The position numbers were made by a program, and so were the translations under genes. Below, piece after piece: positions 53,651 through 61,065 of a DNA stretch of 64,000 nucleotides; within the stretch, counting starts at the first letter, position 1, and every line of letters starts with the position of its first letter. Source of the stretch: Sutcliffiella horikoshii (GTDB taxonomy: Bacteria > Bacillota > Bacilli > Bacillales > Bacillaceae_I). The notes beneath the pieces were generated by a model. It worked only from the letters and a program-made list of their open reading frames with translations, was not told where the DNA came from and did no database searches. The stretch covers positions 822,666 through 886,665 of the forward strand of contig KV440964.1 of assembly GCA_001636495.1 (NCBI GenBank). Direction: 5' to 3'.

Positions 53651-54787
53651 TTGAAAAATATACTAGTTGCACCCGATTCCTTTAAAGGCTCCTTATCTGC
53701 TTATAAAGTAGGGGAGGCTGTGGCTAGAGGCGTGAAAGCTGTGTTTCCGTCTGCAGAGGTGGAAATTTTACCGATGGCAGATGGAGGGGAGGGAACGGTG
53801 GAGGCGCTTCTCTATGCCAACAAAGGAAAAGTTGAGGAAGTGAAAGTGTCTGGCCCTTTAATGGAGCAAGTAGAGGCAAAATATGGTGTATTCGATTACG
53901 CTGGAAAGCCGCATGCAGTCATTGAGTGTGCAGAAAGTACGGGGCTTACCTTAGTTCCAATCACAAAACGAAATCCAATGGCTGCGAACTCTTATGGGTT
54001 TGGCGAGCAAATACGGGACGCTATAGATAAGGGATATCGACACTTAATCGTCACTTTAGGCGGAAGTGCAACCAATGATGGTGGTATTGGTATGTTGCAG
54101 GCACTTGGTTGGAAGTTTTATGATCAAAATGGAAGACTGCTATCTCAGGAAGATGGGAATCCCTTACTACATGCACACGATTTCTCTACAGAAGGAGCAT
54201 TACCAGAGCTGTCGGAATGTACCATTACCATTGCCAGTGATGTGATGAACCCATTTTATGGACCCCAAGGAGCCGCATTTGTCTTTGCAGCTCAGAAAGG
54301 TGCATCAAAGGATGAAATCATAGAATTGGATCGTCAATTAAAACGCTTCGCTGATCTTGTAAAGCAAAAGTTTGGCGTGAACATACAAGAAATACCAGGG
54401 GCTGGTGCAGCCGGTGGTCTGGGAGGTGCCTTTGCAGGAGTTATAGGTGCTAACATGCAATCCGGGATAGAAATGGTCCTGCATTATACGAATGCTTCGG
54501 AGAAAATAAAGCACGCCGATCTCGTGTTTACAGGGGAAGGAAGCCTGGATAGCCAATCAATCTATGGAAAAGTCCCCGTTGGTGTAGCAAAACTCGCCAA
54601 ACAGCACGGCAAGAAAGTGATAGGCATTGCAGGAAGAATAGATACCGATACAATGTTATTAAATGAACACCTTGATGCAGTCTTCTCCATTCAAACCCAA
54701 TGCAGGAGCTTGGAGGAAGCGATGCAACCAGAAGTCACAGAGCGGCAAATCGAAGTGACGGTGGAGCAGATTTGTCGACTGAGTTGA
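53651..54787 (+). CDS. glxK: Glycerate kinase (GlxK/GK-I family)
   Basis: A 378-residue kinase phosphorylating D-glycerate (2-phosphoglycerate in this family). Seen: ILVAPDSFKGSLSAYKVGEA, MADGGEGTVEALLY, VTLGGSATNDGGIGMLQALG and IPGAGAAGGLGGAFAGVIG. TTG 53651 after SD AGGTGG is chosen, as the family begins KNILVAPDSFKG; the longer frame is unsupported. It channels glycerate from the two upstream enzymes into glycolysis. Confidence 0.9.
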   Translation: MKNILVAPDSFKGSLSAYKVGEAVARGVKAVFPSAEVEILPMADGGEGTVEALLYANKGKVEEVKVSGPLMEQVEAKYGVFDYAGKPHAVIECAESTGLTLVPITKRNPMAANSYGFGEQIRDAIDKGYRHLIVTLGGSATNDGGIGMLQALGWKFYDQNGRLLSQEDGNPLLHAHDFSTEGALPELSECTITIASDVMNPFYGPQGAAFVFAAQKGASKDEIIELDRQLKRFADLVKQKFGVNIQEIPGAGAAGGLGGAFAGVIGANMQSGIEMVLHYTNASEKIKHADLVFTGEGSLDSQSIYGKVPVGVAKLAKQHGKKVIGIAGRIDTDTMLLNEHLDAVFSIQTQCRSLEEAMQPEVTERQIEVTVEQICRLS

Positions 54788-55077
54788 GTGGACAGGCACG
54801 CTGATCCGAAATTATACGTTTAAGTTTTGTGGTTTTCCTATTTCAAGAGCTTATGTTACCCGGCCCGAAGTGCCTTTTTACGCTTTCCACTAAGATAGTT
54901 AGCTTGGATCTCTTCTTAATTTTCTATTTTGGCCTTTCGGTAATATTCTCACATGCTATACCTTAAGTTTTAATAGTATAGTAGGTGTAAAAATGATTGA
55001 AATAAAACCTAGACATATTTCAAGAAGGAATTGATAATTGGTAAAATCAGTGAATATAATTAAAGGAAATACAAATA

Positions 55078-55192
55078 ACTATTTATAAACAAATGTTTGT
55101 TCAATCTATTTTTTCGTATAGCAAAAAAAGAAATTATAAGAATTCGGGTTACACCGACTATTTATGCACAGTATGGTGAAATAGTTTTGGTT
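55078..55192 (+). repeat. Degenerate coding-like repeat, copy A
   Basis: Frame 55088 reads NKCLFNLFFRIAKKEIIRIR then VTPTIYAQYGEIVLV and TGA. Copy B at 59976-60090 reads NKRLFNPIFRAAMQGMEPMR then LISTILARYSEILIG, aligning without gaps. Both begin with an AACAAAYGTTTGTT palindrome. The source gene is not recognised. Confidence 0.5.
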
Positions 55193-55193
55193 T

Positions 55194-55222
55194 GACAGGC
55201 ACGCCGTGGCGGCGTACCTGTC
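55194..55222. repeat. GACAGG...CCTGTC palindromic element
   Basis: GACAGGCACGCCG and CGGCGTACCTGTC form a long imperfect stem around TGG. Same family as elements near 54791, 60134 and 62031. Confidence 0.65.
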
Positions 55223-55234
55223 TCATAAACTTCC

Positions 55235-55636
55235 CTAAGCCCTTACCTCCGCACAACTCTCATACAACTCCACAGCTTCTTTCACCGTAAAACCTTCCTT
55301 CACAATCGCATGAATCGCCCGAATCATCGCTGTCGGTTGCGCAGACTGCCAAATATTCCGCCCCATATCAACACCGGCAGGACCTTGATTCATCGCATTA
55401 TACGTGATCTCCAACGCCTCTTTTATCGTGTCAAACTTCGGCCCACCGGCAATCGCAATCGGCACTGTTCTAAGATATAGAAAATTTCCTCGCACTCTGT
55501 ATGATAGTGGTTCGGAAAGTCCTGGCCCGGCTTCAACACCATAACCCCCCACATCCTCATTCGGCCCCTTTGTTAAATACTTAGGGCCATTATCCCCAAA
55601 GCGGGACTCAAAATCACTCTCATTGACTTTCTTCAT
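55235..55636 (-). pseudogene. lsrF: Fusion remnant: cupin start joined to LsrF end
   Basis: The 133-residue frame begins like a small cupin (SRFGDNGPKYLTKGPNEDVG) but after about residue 28 changes through an unrelated stretch to the C-terminal third of LsrF, the thiolase that ends AI-2 breakdown: VPIAIAGGPKFDTIKEALEI, AGVDMGRNIWQSAQPTAMIR and AIHAIVKEGFTVKEA. The barrel core and catalytic Lys region are missing. A deletion joined two neighbouring genes. SD GGAGG still stands before ATG. Confidence 0.75.
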
Positions 55637-55660
55637 TTCTTCACCTCCTTTCCAAGTAGA

Positions 55661-56262
55661 TTAATAACCCGGAGCCTTCCACATATGAGTGGTCACACCA
55701 AGATCGGCAAGCTTCAGCTGCTCCGCATAAACTTTTCTCCAAGTCTCATAGATTTCTAGATACAATAGATGGTTCTCCATATTTGGCGTAAACGTAGTTT
55801 CCCACTGCACCAAACGATCCACGGCTTCTTTTATCGAACCATACAACCCTGCACCAACTCCGGCATAAAGCGCTGTCCCTAGTGCCGCCGCTTCCTTCAC
55901 GACCGGAACTTTCATCCATACCCAAGCACATCAGCAAGCGTCTGGCTCCATAGCTTACCCTGCGAAGCACCCCCAACAAAGATCACTTCCTCCGGGAAAA
56001 AGCCTGTTGCTTCCTCTACTAACTTAAGGTTTCCATACGTTATCAAGGCTGCATTCTCCTTAAGTGACTTAAAAAGCGCAGCCTTACCCGACTTTTCCGG
56101 ATCCAGACTAAGGTTTATAAACGAAGATGCCGCATGCCGCCAAGCGCTGTAAAACATCGTGTCCGAAAAAATAGGGAGGATGCCATTGGCTCCAACACGA
56201 ACCGCCCTGGCCTTATCTTCCCAAATTTCATACGCGTCCCGACCTGATGCAGTAGCAGTCAT
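55661..56262 (-). pseudogene. lsrK: Autoinducer-2 kinase LsrK, 5'-truncated and frameshifted
   Basis: Two overlapping frames make the C-terminal 200 residues of LsrK (FGGY carbohydrate kinase). The first (56262-55912) has RVGANGILPIFSDTMFY, EEVIFVGGASQGKLWSQTLA and ends DVLGYG at TGA; shifting one base gives WMKVPVVKEAAALGTALYAG and VGAGLYGSIKEAVDRLV to the stop at 55661. About 300 N-terminal residues are absent. With the LsrF piece it shows loss of an lsr operon. Confidence 0.85.
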
Positions 56263-56274
56263 CTATCAGTTTTA

Positions 56275-56325
56275 AGGATTATTTATGGTTTAGTTAAGGA
56301 TGTTGTTATGTTCAGTTTATATAAT
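56275..56325 (+). promoter_or_regulatory. Promoter region of the protease-toxin-immunity operon
   Basis: AGGATTATTTATGGTTTAG then TTAAGG and, 45 bases from the first base, TATAAT (56320-56325). The same string with few changes and identical spacing recurs at 60856-60906 before another gene set. A good sigma-A -35 is not seen at 17 bases, so an activator or other sigma factor may be used. Confidence 0.6.
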
Positions 56326-56384
56326 TGGTATGTTCAGGGGTTGTTAAGGAGGAATAGATTAGATGGTTAAATTAGGAGGTGGTT

Positions 56385-57323
56385 ATTGTAAGAGTAGTCT
56401 TATTATCAATATTAGTCATGTTAGGTGTTGGTCTTTTATGTTGGGATTATTCTAATTTTGATGAAACCCCTGTTGCAAAACCTACAAAAAACTTAAAAAG
56501 GGAAGCTCAGGTTTTACCTTGGGGATTGGAAGCAATGGGTATTGATTTTTCAATTAGTGATTCTCCTATGAGAACGATAAAAGTTGCAGTTTTAGACAGT
56601 GGTATTTATCAGGGACACGAAGATTTGAAAGGAAAAGTTGTTGCAGAATATAATGCAATCGATCCAGGCGAACCAGTTGTAGATGACTTTGGACATGGAA
56701 CTGCAATTGCGGGTATCATTGCTGCCAATAACAATAACATTGGGATTGTCGGTGTTGCGAGAGGTGTTGAACTTTATGATGTGAAAGTTTTAGATAAGCA
56801 AGGTAGGGGAGAACCGGAAAATCTTGTTTCCGCAATAGAATGGTGTATCTCTCAAGGAATAGATGTAATAAATATCAGCTTTGGTTATCAAACAGAAAGC
56901 TTATTAATAGAAAAGGCAATTAAAGATGCTTTAGATTTCGGTATTATTATTGTAGCTTCAGCTGGTAATACATATGGATTAAACGCTGACTTTCCAGCAA
57001 AGTATGAGAATGTTTTTTCAATTACAGCAGTGGATCAGGAATTACTCAGAGTTAAATCATCAGCCAGAGGAAAAATTGACTTTGCAGCTCCCGGTAAAGA
57101 GATATTATCTACCGACCATGAGGGAGGGTATTCTCTATTTGATGGAACATCATTTGCCACTGCCCATGCAACAGGTTTTATTGCTACACTTTTACAACAT
57201 TCTCACAAAAAATTAAACCATATTGAATTGAAAAATTTACTATTAGAGAATGTTATAGTAACTGATGAGGAACATCTTCCCTCCATAGAGTATGGGTATG
57301 GTCTTTTAAAACTAAATAATTGA
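56385..57323 (+). CDS. Subtilase (S8 serine peptidase), membrane-anchored or secreted, apparent ATT start
   Basis: A 312-residue subtilisin-like peptidase. Hydrophobic N-terminal segment VRVVLLSILVMLGVGLLCWD, no long propeptide, then the catalytic Asp in VAVLDSGIYQGHEDLKGK, His in VDDFGHGTAIAGIIAANN, oxyanion Asn in IIVASAGNTYG and Ser in FDGTSFATAHATGFIA. The SD AGGAGGTGG (56374-56382) best serves ATT 56385; the in-frame GTG 56379 overlaps the SD and an ATG at 56363 is in another frame. It precedes a toxin gene by about 10 bases, so it may process or secrete the toxin. Confidence 0.88.
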   Translation: MVRVVLLSILVMLGVGLLCWDYSNFDETPVAKPTKNLKREAQVLPWGLEAMGIDFSISDSPMRTIKVAVLDSGIYQGHEDLKGKVVAEYNAIDPGEPVVDDFGHGTAIAGIIAANNNNIGIVGVARGVELYDVKVLDKQGRGEPENLVSAIEWCISQGIDVINISFGYQTESLLIEKAIKDALDFGIIIVASAGNTYGLNADFPAKYENVFSITAVDQELLRVKSSARGKIDFAAPGKEILSTDHEGGYSLFDGTSFATAHATGFIATLLQHSHKKLNHIELKNLLLENVIVTDEEHLPSIEYGYGLLKLNN

Positions 57324-57333
57324 GGTGCTCAAA

Positions 57334-58149
57334 ATGAAAAAACATATAGCTAGACTGTTAATCTTCTTTATTATTTTTCCGTTACTTCCAAACTATAATT
57401 TGGTAAAAGCTTCGACTGAAAGTGATAATCTACACACCGCAATACAGCAGGAGTCAACGCAAGATTTTGAAAAACATTTAGAGAGTCAGCTAGGTAAAGA
57501 GATTTCAAATGCAATCAAAACTGATATTAAATCCAGCAGTGAAATGGTGGTAATTGAGCTAGCTTTGGAAGAAGATGTTTCAGTTGACGTAGTTATGGAT
57601 GTCGATACAGAATTATTTAAAGTGAATAGTGAAGTATTACAAGAGGATAATACGGTTATCAATACAATTTTTGACGTTGTTGTTCATGAATCTGAGGACG
57701 ATATATTTATAGCCACCTTCGTTAATCAGGAAAACGGTGAAATATACGACATGAACACTACTGAACTTGAGGCTTCTGCTCTTCCATTAGTAATTGTTGC
57801 CGCTATAGCGAGACACGGTATTCAATATGCATTGAAGAAATACGGTAAAAAAGCTGTGCAAAATGCTGTATCCAGTAAGAGTTTTAACACCGTTTTGTCA
57901 TCTGTAAAGAATATAGACGCAAATAAAAGAGCCCATATATTGGCTAATAAGCATGATTGGAACAAAGTAACAAATAATAACTGGACTGATGTGTCCAAGG
58001 TGATGTCTCATGTAATGCGATATGGAAAAGAATCTGCCTATGGGAGTGCACGTAAGAAAACATTGTCTATGAGCGGACAAACTGTTACGGTTACTTTTAC
58101 AAGAGTAAACGGCCAGGTAAGAATAAGTAACGGGTGGGTGAATAAATAA
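57334..58149 (+). CDS. Secreted toxin, SAR2788 family, Ntox35-like C-terminal domain
   Basis: A 271-residue exported protein. Signal peptide (about 1-28; KKHIARLLIFFIIFPLLP), a negatively charged middle part (30-155), a hydrophobic/amphipathic stretch ALPLVIVAAIARHGIQYALK, then a basic C-terminal domain with KRAHILANKHDWNKV, WTDVSKVMSHVMRYGKESAY and VTFTRVNGQVRISNGWV. This tail matches the predicted BECR-fold RNase tip of polymorphic toxins as I recall it. ATG 57334 has SD GAGGTG. The stop overlaps the next ATG (TAATG), a typical toxin-immunity junction. Confidence 0.72.
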   Translation: MKKHIARLLIFFIIFPLLPNYNLVKASTESDNLHTAIQQESTQDFEKHLESQLGKEISNAIKTDIKSSSEMVVIELALEEDVSVDVVMDVDTELFKVNSEVLQEDNTVINTIFDVVVHESEDDIFIATFVNQENGEIYDMNTTELEASALPLVIVAAIARHGIQYALKKYGKKAVQNAVSSKSFNTVLSSVKNIDANKRAHILANKHDWNKVTNNNWTDVSKVMSHVMRYGKESAYGSARKKTLSMSGQTVTVTFTRVNGQVRISNGWVNK

Positions 58150-58586
58150 TGAAAGATCAACTAGAAAGTTATATTTTATCGGGAAAGTATATAGAAGCCA
58201 AAGAACTATTTAATAGTACAGATTTTCGTGTTGCTTATGAAAATCTTCTTGAAATATCCTTTAATAATGAAAATCTCTCAAATTACACGTTTGTGATTTA
58301 CCTTTTAGCTCAAGAAAACCATGAACGCTTACACGATTTGGCATATATCTTATTATCACAGCCACTTTGCCATTTGGAAGGTGCTTATACTTCAGCGTTG
58401 TATCATGCAAGAAAAGCTGTAGAATTATCCAAGAGTAGAGAAGTGAAGTATTTGGAAAATCTGTTGTTTCTAAACACTGTTCCTGATTGCGTGGTTAGTG
58501 ATGAAGAAGCCAAAGAGATAAGTAAAAAGATCCTTTCAATAGATGCTAATCATGAAATAGCATTGGATGTATTTAAGAACGGGTAG
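58149..58586 (+). CDS. Candidate immunity protein for the toxin
   Basis: A 145-residue, all-helical cytoplasmic protein without signal peptide: MKDQLESYILSGKYIEAKEL, LAQENHERLHDLAYILLSQP, CHLEGAYTSALYHARKAVEL and a C-terminal DEEAKEISKKILS repeat-like helix. TPR-like character. Start overlaps the toxin stop by one base, so translation is coupled. The place and size fit an immunity gene; the family is not firmly recognised. A terminator follows. Confidence 0.65.
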   Translation: MKDQLESYILSGKYIEAKELFNSTDFRVAYENLLEISFNNENLSNYTFVIYLLAQENHERLHDLAYILLSQPLCHLEGAYTSALYHARKAVELSKSREVKYLENLLFLNTVPDCVVSDEEAKEISKKILSIDANHEIALDVFKNG

Positions 58587-58599
58587 AATAAGTTGGCCG

Positions 58600-58616
58600 C
58601 CCCATCGAGGGGTTTT
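58600..58616 (+). terminator. Terminator of the toxin operon
   Basis: CCCC (58600-58603) and GGGG (58609-58612) with loop ATCGA, then TTTT. Short but GC-only stem. Confidence 0.5.
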
Positions 58617-58641
58617 AGGGTGTTATATTAAAACCGGGTAA

Positions 58642-58752
58642 AAAATTGATAGATTTGGGTACGAAGGTCGTACTTTTGTTTCACCACATGGTGTTCTATA
58701 TGAAATAAACGGAAGGGATAACCTCCATCTGCGTAGTCAATTCCTTTTGTAA
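58642..58752 (+). pseudogene. Remnant of a TNT (NAD-glycohydrolase) toxin domain
   Basis: After an in-frame stop at 58639 the frame reads KIDRFGYEGRTFVSPHGVLY then EINGRDNLHLRSQFLL and TAA. IDRFG...G.FVSP.G..YE is the opening signature of tuberculosis necrotizing toxin-type domains (DUF4237), which cleave NAD+. Only about 36 residues remain. Probably a discarded alternative toxin tip. Confidence 0.55.
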
Positions 58753-58782
58753 TTATCCAATTATTTGATCTACATCTATCCA

Positions 58783-58811
58783 AAAAAGCACCTGTTTATT
58801 CAACAGATGCT
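58783..58811 (-). terminator. Terminator of the YcxB-like gene
   Basis: On the minus strand AGCATCTGTT and AACAGGTGCT pair (one wobble) and are followed by six T. Confidence 0.75.
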
Positions 58812-58821
58812 TCCCGGTTTA

Positions 58822-59877
58822 TCAGCTTGCTTTATCCATAAATACCACTTTTTTTGTTTTTGTATTTTCACTGATGATGCTTTTGATTTTGGATCGTTCA
58901 TCGGCATTAAGATACGCTTGCGGAAGTAAAATAGCTTTATTTTTTGAAACGAAAAACAAAAAGGCAGTCTTCGTTTCAGAGATTGAGAGAATATTATTCC
59001 AAGAGTAATGGGATTGGGCGCTTTGCAAGGTTTGATTAATTCCATCCGTGCTTACCTCTAAATGAATGTCGTTATGCATGCGTCGGTCACTTCTGTATTC
59101 TGTTGCAGCCTTCCAATTAATAACGGTTGATAACAAAAACCTAGTGGCTATGCTGATGGCTACTGCAAACGCTGCGATAAGAATGCTTATCTCCTTGAAC
59201 AAGAGCAGTGCTGTAAGAAGATAAAGCACACCAACCCAAATCGGAAAAAATACCTTCGCTTTTCTTGCGAGGAAGTGGATATGGGCAATGTACATCTTTT
59301 CACTAATGAAGATGGTAAAGCTTACACCATCGGGGTTTTGTGGGTGTTTTCTTGCAATCGGCTCAGTGTATTCGAAGGCTGGACCTTTAGAATTCTCATT
59401 TTCCTTAATGAGCTGACGCAAACGCTGCATCTCATTTTTCAAAAGGAATTTATGCGGAATGACGATTGCTTTGTTTTTTGATATGTAAAATAAAAACAGG
59501 TTTTTTGTTTCGTGGATGGAGAGAATGTCTTCCCATCTTGTCAGCATTTCTGACTTTCTCACTTTTTGATAGATTCCCTCTGCATTAATCGTGTAGAATA
59601 CTTCTTGTTGCATGAGCGGATCACTTCTATATTCTTTAATCCCTTTCTTTGAGTATTTCTTCGATACCATAAACCAAACAATGGTGCCCATAAACAAGTT
59701 GGCAACTAGCATGAAAATGATGGATACATCAGGTATTGCTATACGTATTAAGACAGAATAAAGTAAAATTGATAAAATCACATACCAGATTCTTGTTTTG
59801 TGCGAGTGAAACACCATATATTCCTTCATTGCGTCTTCACTTATTAAGCCACTAACTTTTACTTCGTTATTTTCCAA
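58822..59877 (-). CDS. Membrane protein with two YcxB-like units
   Basis: A 351-residue membrane protein made of an internal duplication. Each half has two transmembrane helices followed by a cytoplasmic YcxB-type beta domain: the first has TRWEDILSIHETKNLFLFYI and SKNKAIVIPHKF, the second SWNNILSISETKTAFLFFVS and KNKAILLPQAYL. Function of YcxB proteins is unknown. TTG 59877 is preferred because GGGGTGG lies just upstream. Single gene with its own terminator. Confidence 0.82.
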   Translation of the reverse strand: MENNEVKVSGLISEDAMKEYMVFHSHKTRIWYVILSILLYSVLIRIAIPDVSIIFMLVANLFMGTIVWFMVSKKYSKKGIKEYRSDPLMQQEVFYTINAEGIYQKVRKSEMLTRWEDILSIHETKNLFLFYISKNKAIVIPHKFLLKNEMQRLRQLIKENENSKGPAFEYTEPIARKHPQNPDGVSFTIFISEKMYIAHIHFLARKAKVFFPIWVGVLYLLTALLLFKEISILIAAFAVAISIATRFLLSTVINWKAATEYRSDRRMHNDIHLEVSTDGINQTLQSAQSHYSWNNILSISETKTAFLFFVSKNKAILLPQAYLNADERSKIKSIISENTKTKKVVFMDKAS

Positions 59878-59975
59878 TAAAACCACCCCTTTCGTTAATA
59901 ATTATAGCATGGTGAGGGGAGCAGGGGACGGAGGCAAATTAACCTTCCCGTTAACATGAAAGTTATATGTAGAAA

Positions 59976-60090
59976 ACTATTTTTAAACAAACGTTTGTTT
60001 AATCCAATTTTTAGAGCTGCAATGCAGGGGATGGAACCTATGAGACTAATATCGACTATTCTCGCAAGGTATAGTGAAATATTAATAGGA
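59976..60090 (+). repeat. Degenerate coding-like repeat, copy B
   Basis: Starts at CTATTTTTAAACAAACGTTTGTTT (split: CTATTTTT and the perfect 16-bp palindrome at 59985-60000) and, in frame 59986, reads NKRLFNPIFRAAMQGMEPMR then LISTILARYSEILIG. Homologous to copy A at 55078. Confidence 0.5.
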
Positions 60091-60133
60091 TCCATAGTCT
60101 TTATGTACGGTCACTCAAAACGACAACATCCAC

Positions 60134-60200
60134 ACTGAGTCGCCGTGCCTGTCCCCACGACCCATAAAAAATCAGGTCCGGTGCCTCCTAAGCGACGAAC
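60134..60200. repeat. GACAGGCACGGC-family elements
   Basis: GTCGCCGTGCCTGTCCCC (60138 on) is the inverse of GGGGACAGGCACGGCGAC at 62041; a diverged pair CAGGTCCGGTGCC and CGACGAACCTG follows. Confidence 0.6.
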
Positions 60201-60217
60201 CTGTTTGTCCTATGATC

Positions 60218-60580
60218 TTACTTCAATTTAATTTGAACTGGATTGCTTTCTTGCGTATGAATAGTTTTTGTTTGTCTCTTTTGCATAGCTGTTCTCTTTA
60301 TCTCACTTGTAACATTGTGTATCATATCCCCTACATCATGAGCGGACTCAATTAAAGGATCTACGGCTTTCATTTTTCCTTTTACATCATCAGAAATTTG
60401 GTTGGCTGTATGAATTAAATCCTTTGCCTCCTCTGTTATTCCGTTCACCGCTGTCCGTGCGTCAGACAGCGTTTGTTCCGTTTCAGCAAGTGTGGTCATT
60501 ACTTTTCTTAATGTCAGAATCAAATAGATAACAAGAATGGTAAACGCGACAGCTGCAATAACAGCACTCCACTCAAGTAT
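60218..60580 (-). CDS. DUF948 protein (YtxG-like), apparent ATA start
   Basis: A 120-residue membrane-anchored coiled-coil protein: N-terminal helix LEWSAVIAAVAFTILVIYLI, then TLRKVMTTLAETEQTLSDAR, KAVDPLIESAHDVGDMIHNV. DUF948 proteins have one transmembrane helix and a chemoreceptor-like coil. The frame has SD AAAGGAG (60591-60597) and then, nine bases on, ATA at 60580-60578; no ATG/GTG/TTG occurs before TTG 60523, which would delete half of the membrane helix. CTG 60589 is too close to the SD. Confidence 0.75.
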   Translation of the reverse strand: MLEWSAVIAAVAFTILVIYLILTLRKVMTTLAETEQTLSDARTAVNGITEEAKDLIHTANQISDDVKGKMKAVDPLIESAHDVGDMIHNVTSEIKRTAMQKRQTKTIHTQESNPVQIKLK

Positions 60581-60855
60581 TGAGACCAGCTCCTTTCTTT
60601 TACTCTAAGCCTATGAGGATGGGGGCTTAGACATTCCTTTTCTTGAAAACGAAGTTGTACTGTGCAAAAGATAGAGCATATTAAAGTGTTAACTTGTGAT
60701 TAAGAACTCCCTCTTCCAATCATTTTCTTACTTTTTTCAGCTTGCTTTATCACAACATTTTTGTTCCTGCATGTTCGTCTAATACATCCTTTTCTCACTC
60801 TCATTCACAACATACTTCTTGAGGAATTCTTTCCGAAAATCACTAAAAAATTTTG

Positions 60856-60906
60856 AGGATTATTTATGGTTTGGTTAAGGTTGTATTAATGCTTGATTTA
60901 TATAAT
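60856..60906 (+). promoter_or_regulatory. Second copy of the toxin-operon promoter
   Basis: AGGATTATTTATGGTTTGG, TTAAGG and TATAAT (60901-60906) with the same 45-base spacing as at 56275-56325. Upstream of the orphan immunity-like genes. Confidence 0.6.
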
Positions 60907-60964
60907 GAGTTTGTAAAAAGAAGTGGGGGAAGAGCTTTACATCAGTCAAGAGGAGGGGGAATTC

Positions 60965-61024
60965 ATTAAAAAGACAATTATTTTGGTTGTAAGTGTTCTG
61001 TTGTTAACCATCACTATCCAATAG
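60965..61024 (+). pseudogene. Decayed signal-peptide ORF
   Basis: SD GAGGAGGGGG, then ATT at 60965 opens IKKTIILVVSVLLLTITIQ and TAG. It looks like the first 19 codons (basic start plus hydrophobic core) of a secreted or anchored protein, with the rest gone. It occupies the place of the subtilase or toxin in the sister operon. Confidence 0.5.
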
Positions 61025-61065
61025 CTTTTTCAATGCGAATATTCTAGATGAAAGGAGTTATGAAA

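Larger units (their letters stand above)
54788..55234. other. Intergenic area with repeats and decayed coding fragment
   Basis: No intact gene. It begins with GGACAGGCACGCTGATCC (54791 on), continues AT-rich, includes the coding-like fragment at 55078-55192, and ends with a palindrome at 55194-55222. Confidence 0.6.
60581..61065. other. Gap holding a promoter copy and a decayed secreted-protein start
   Basis: A hairpin TAAGCC...GGGCTTA (60605-60629) and AT-rich sequence precede the conserved promoter string (60856-60906) and the signal-peptide stub at 60965-61024. No intact gene. Confidence 0.6.

Noticed and set aside
55905-55920. Programmed frameshift in the kinase gene
   Set aside because: There is no slippery heptamer, and the gene also lacks about 300 N-terminal codons next to another lsr remnant, so it is decay.
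59985-60000. AAACAAACGTTTGTTT as an operator for a nearby regulator
   Set aside because: It lies inside a coding-like repeat found also at 55088 and has no intact gene beside it on the right side.
59956-60138. 60-codon ORF as a gene
   Set aside because: It is the extended frame of degenerate repeat copy B, without SD, ending in a palindromic element.
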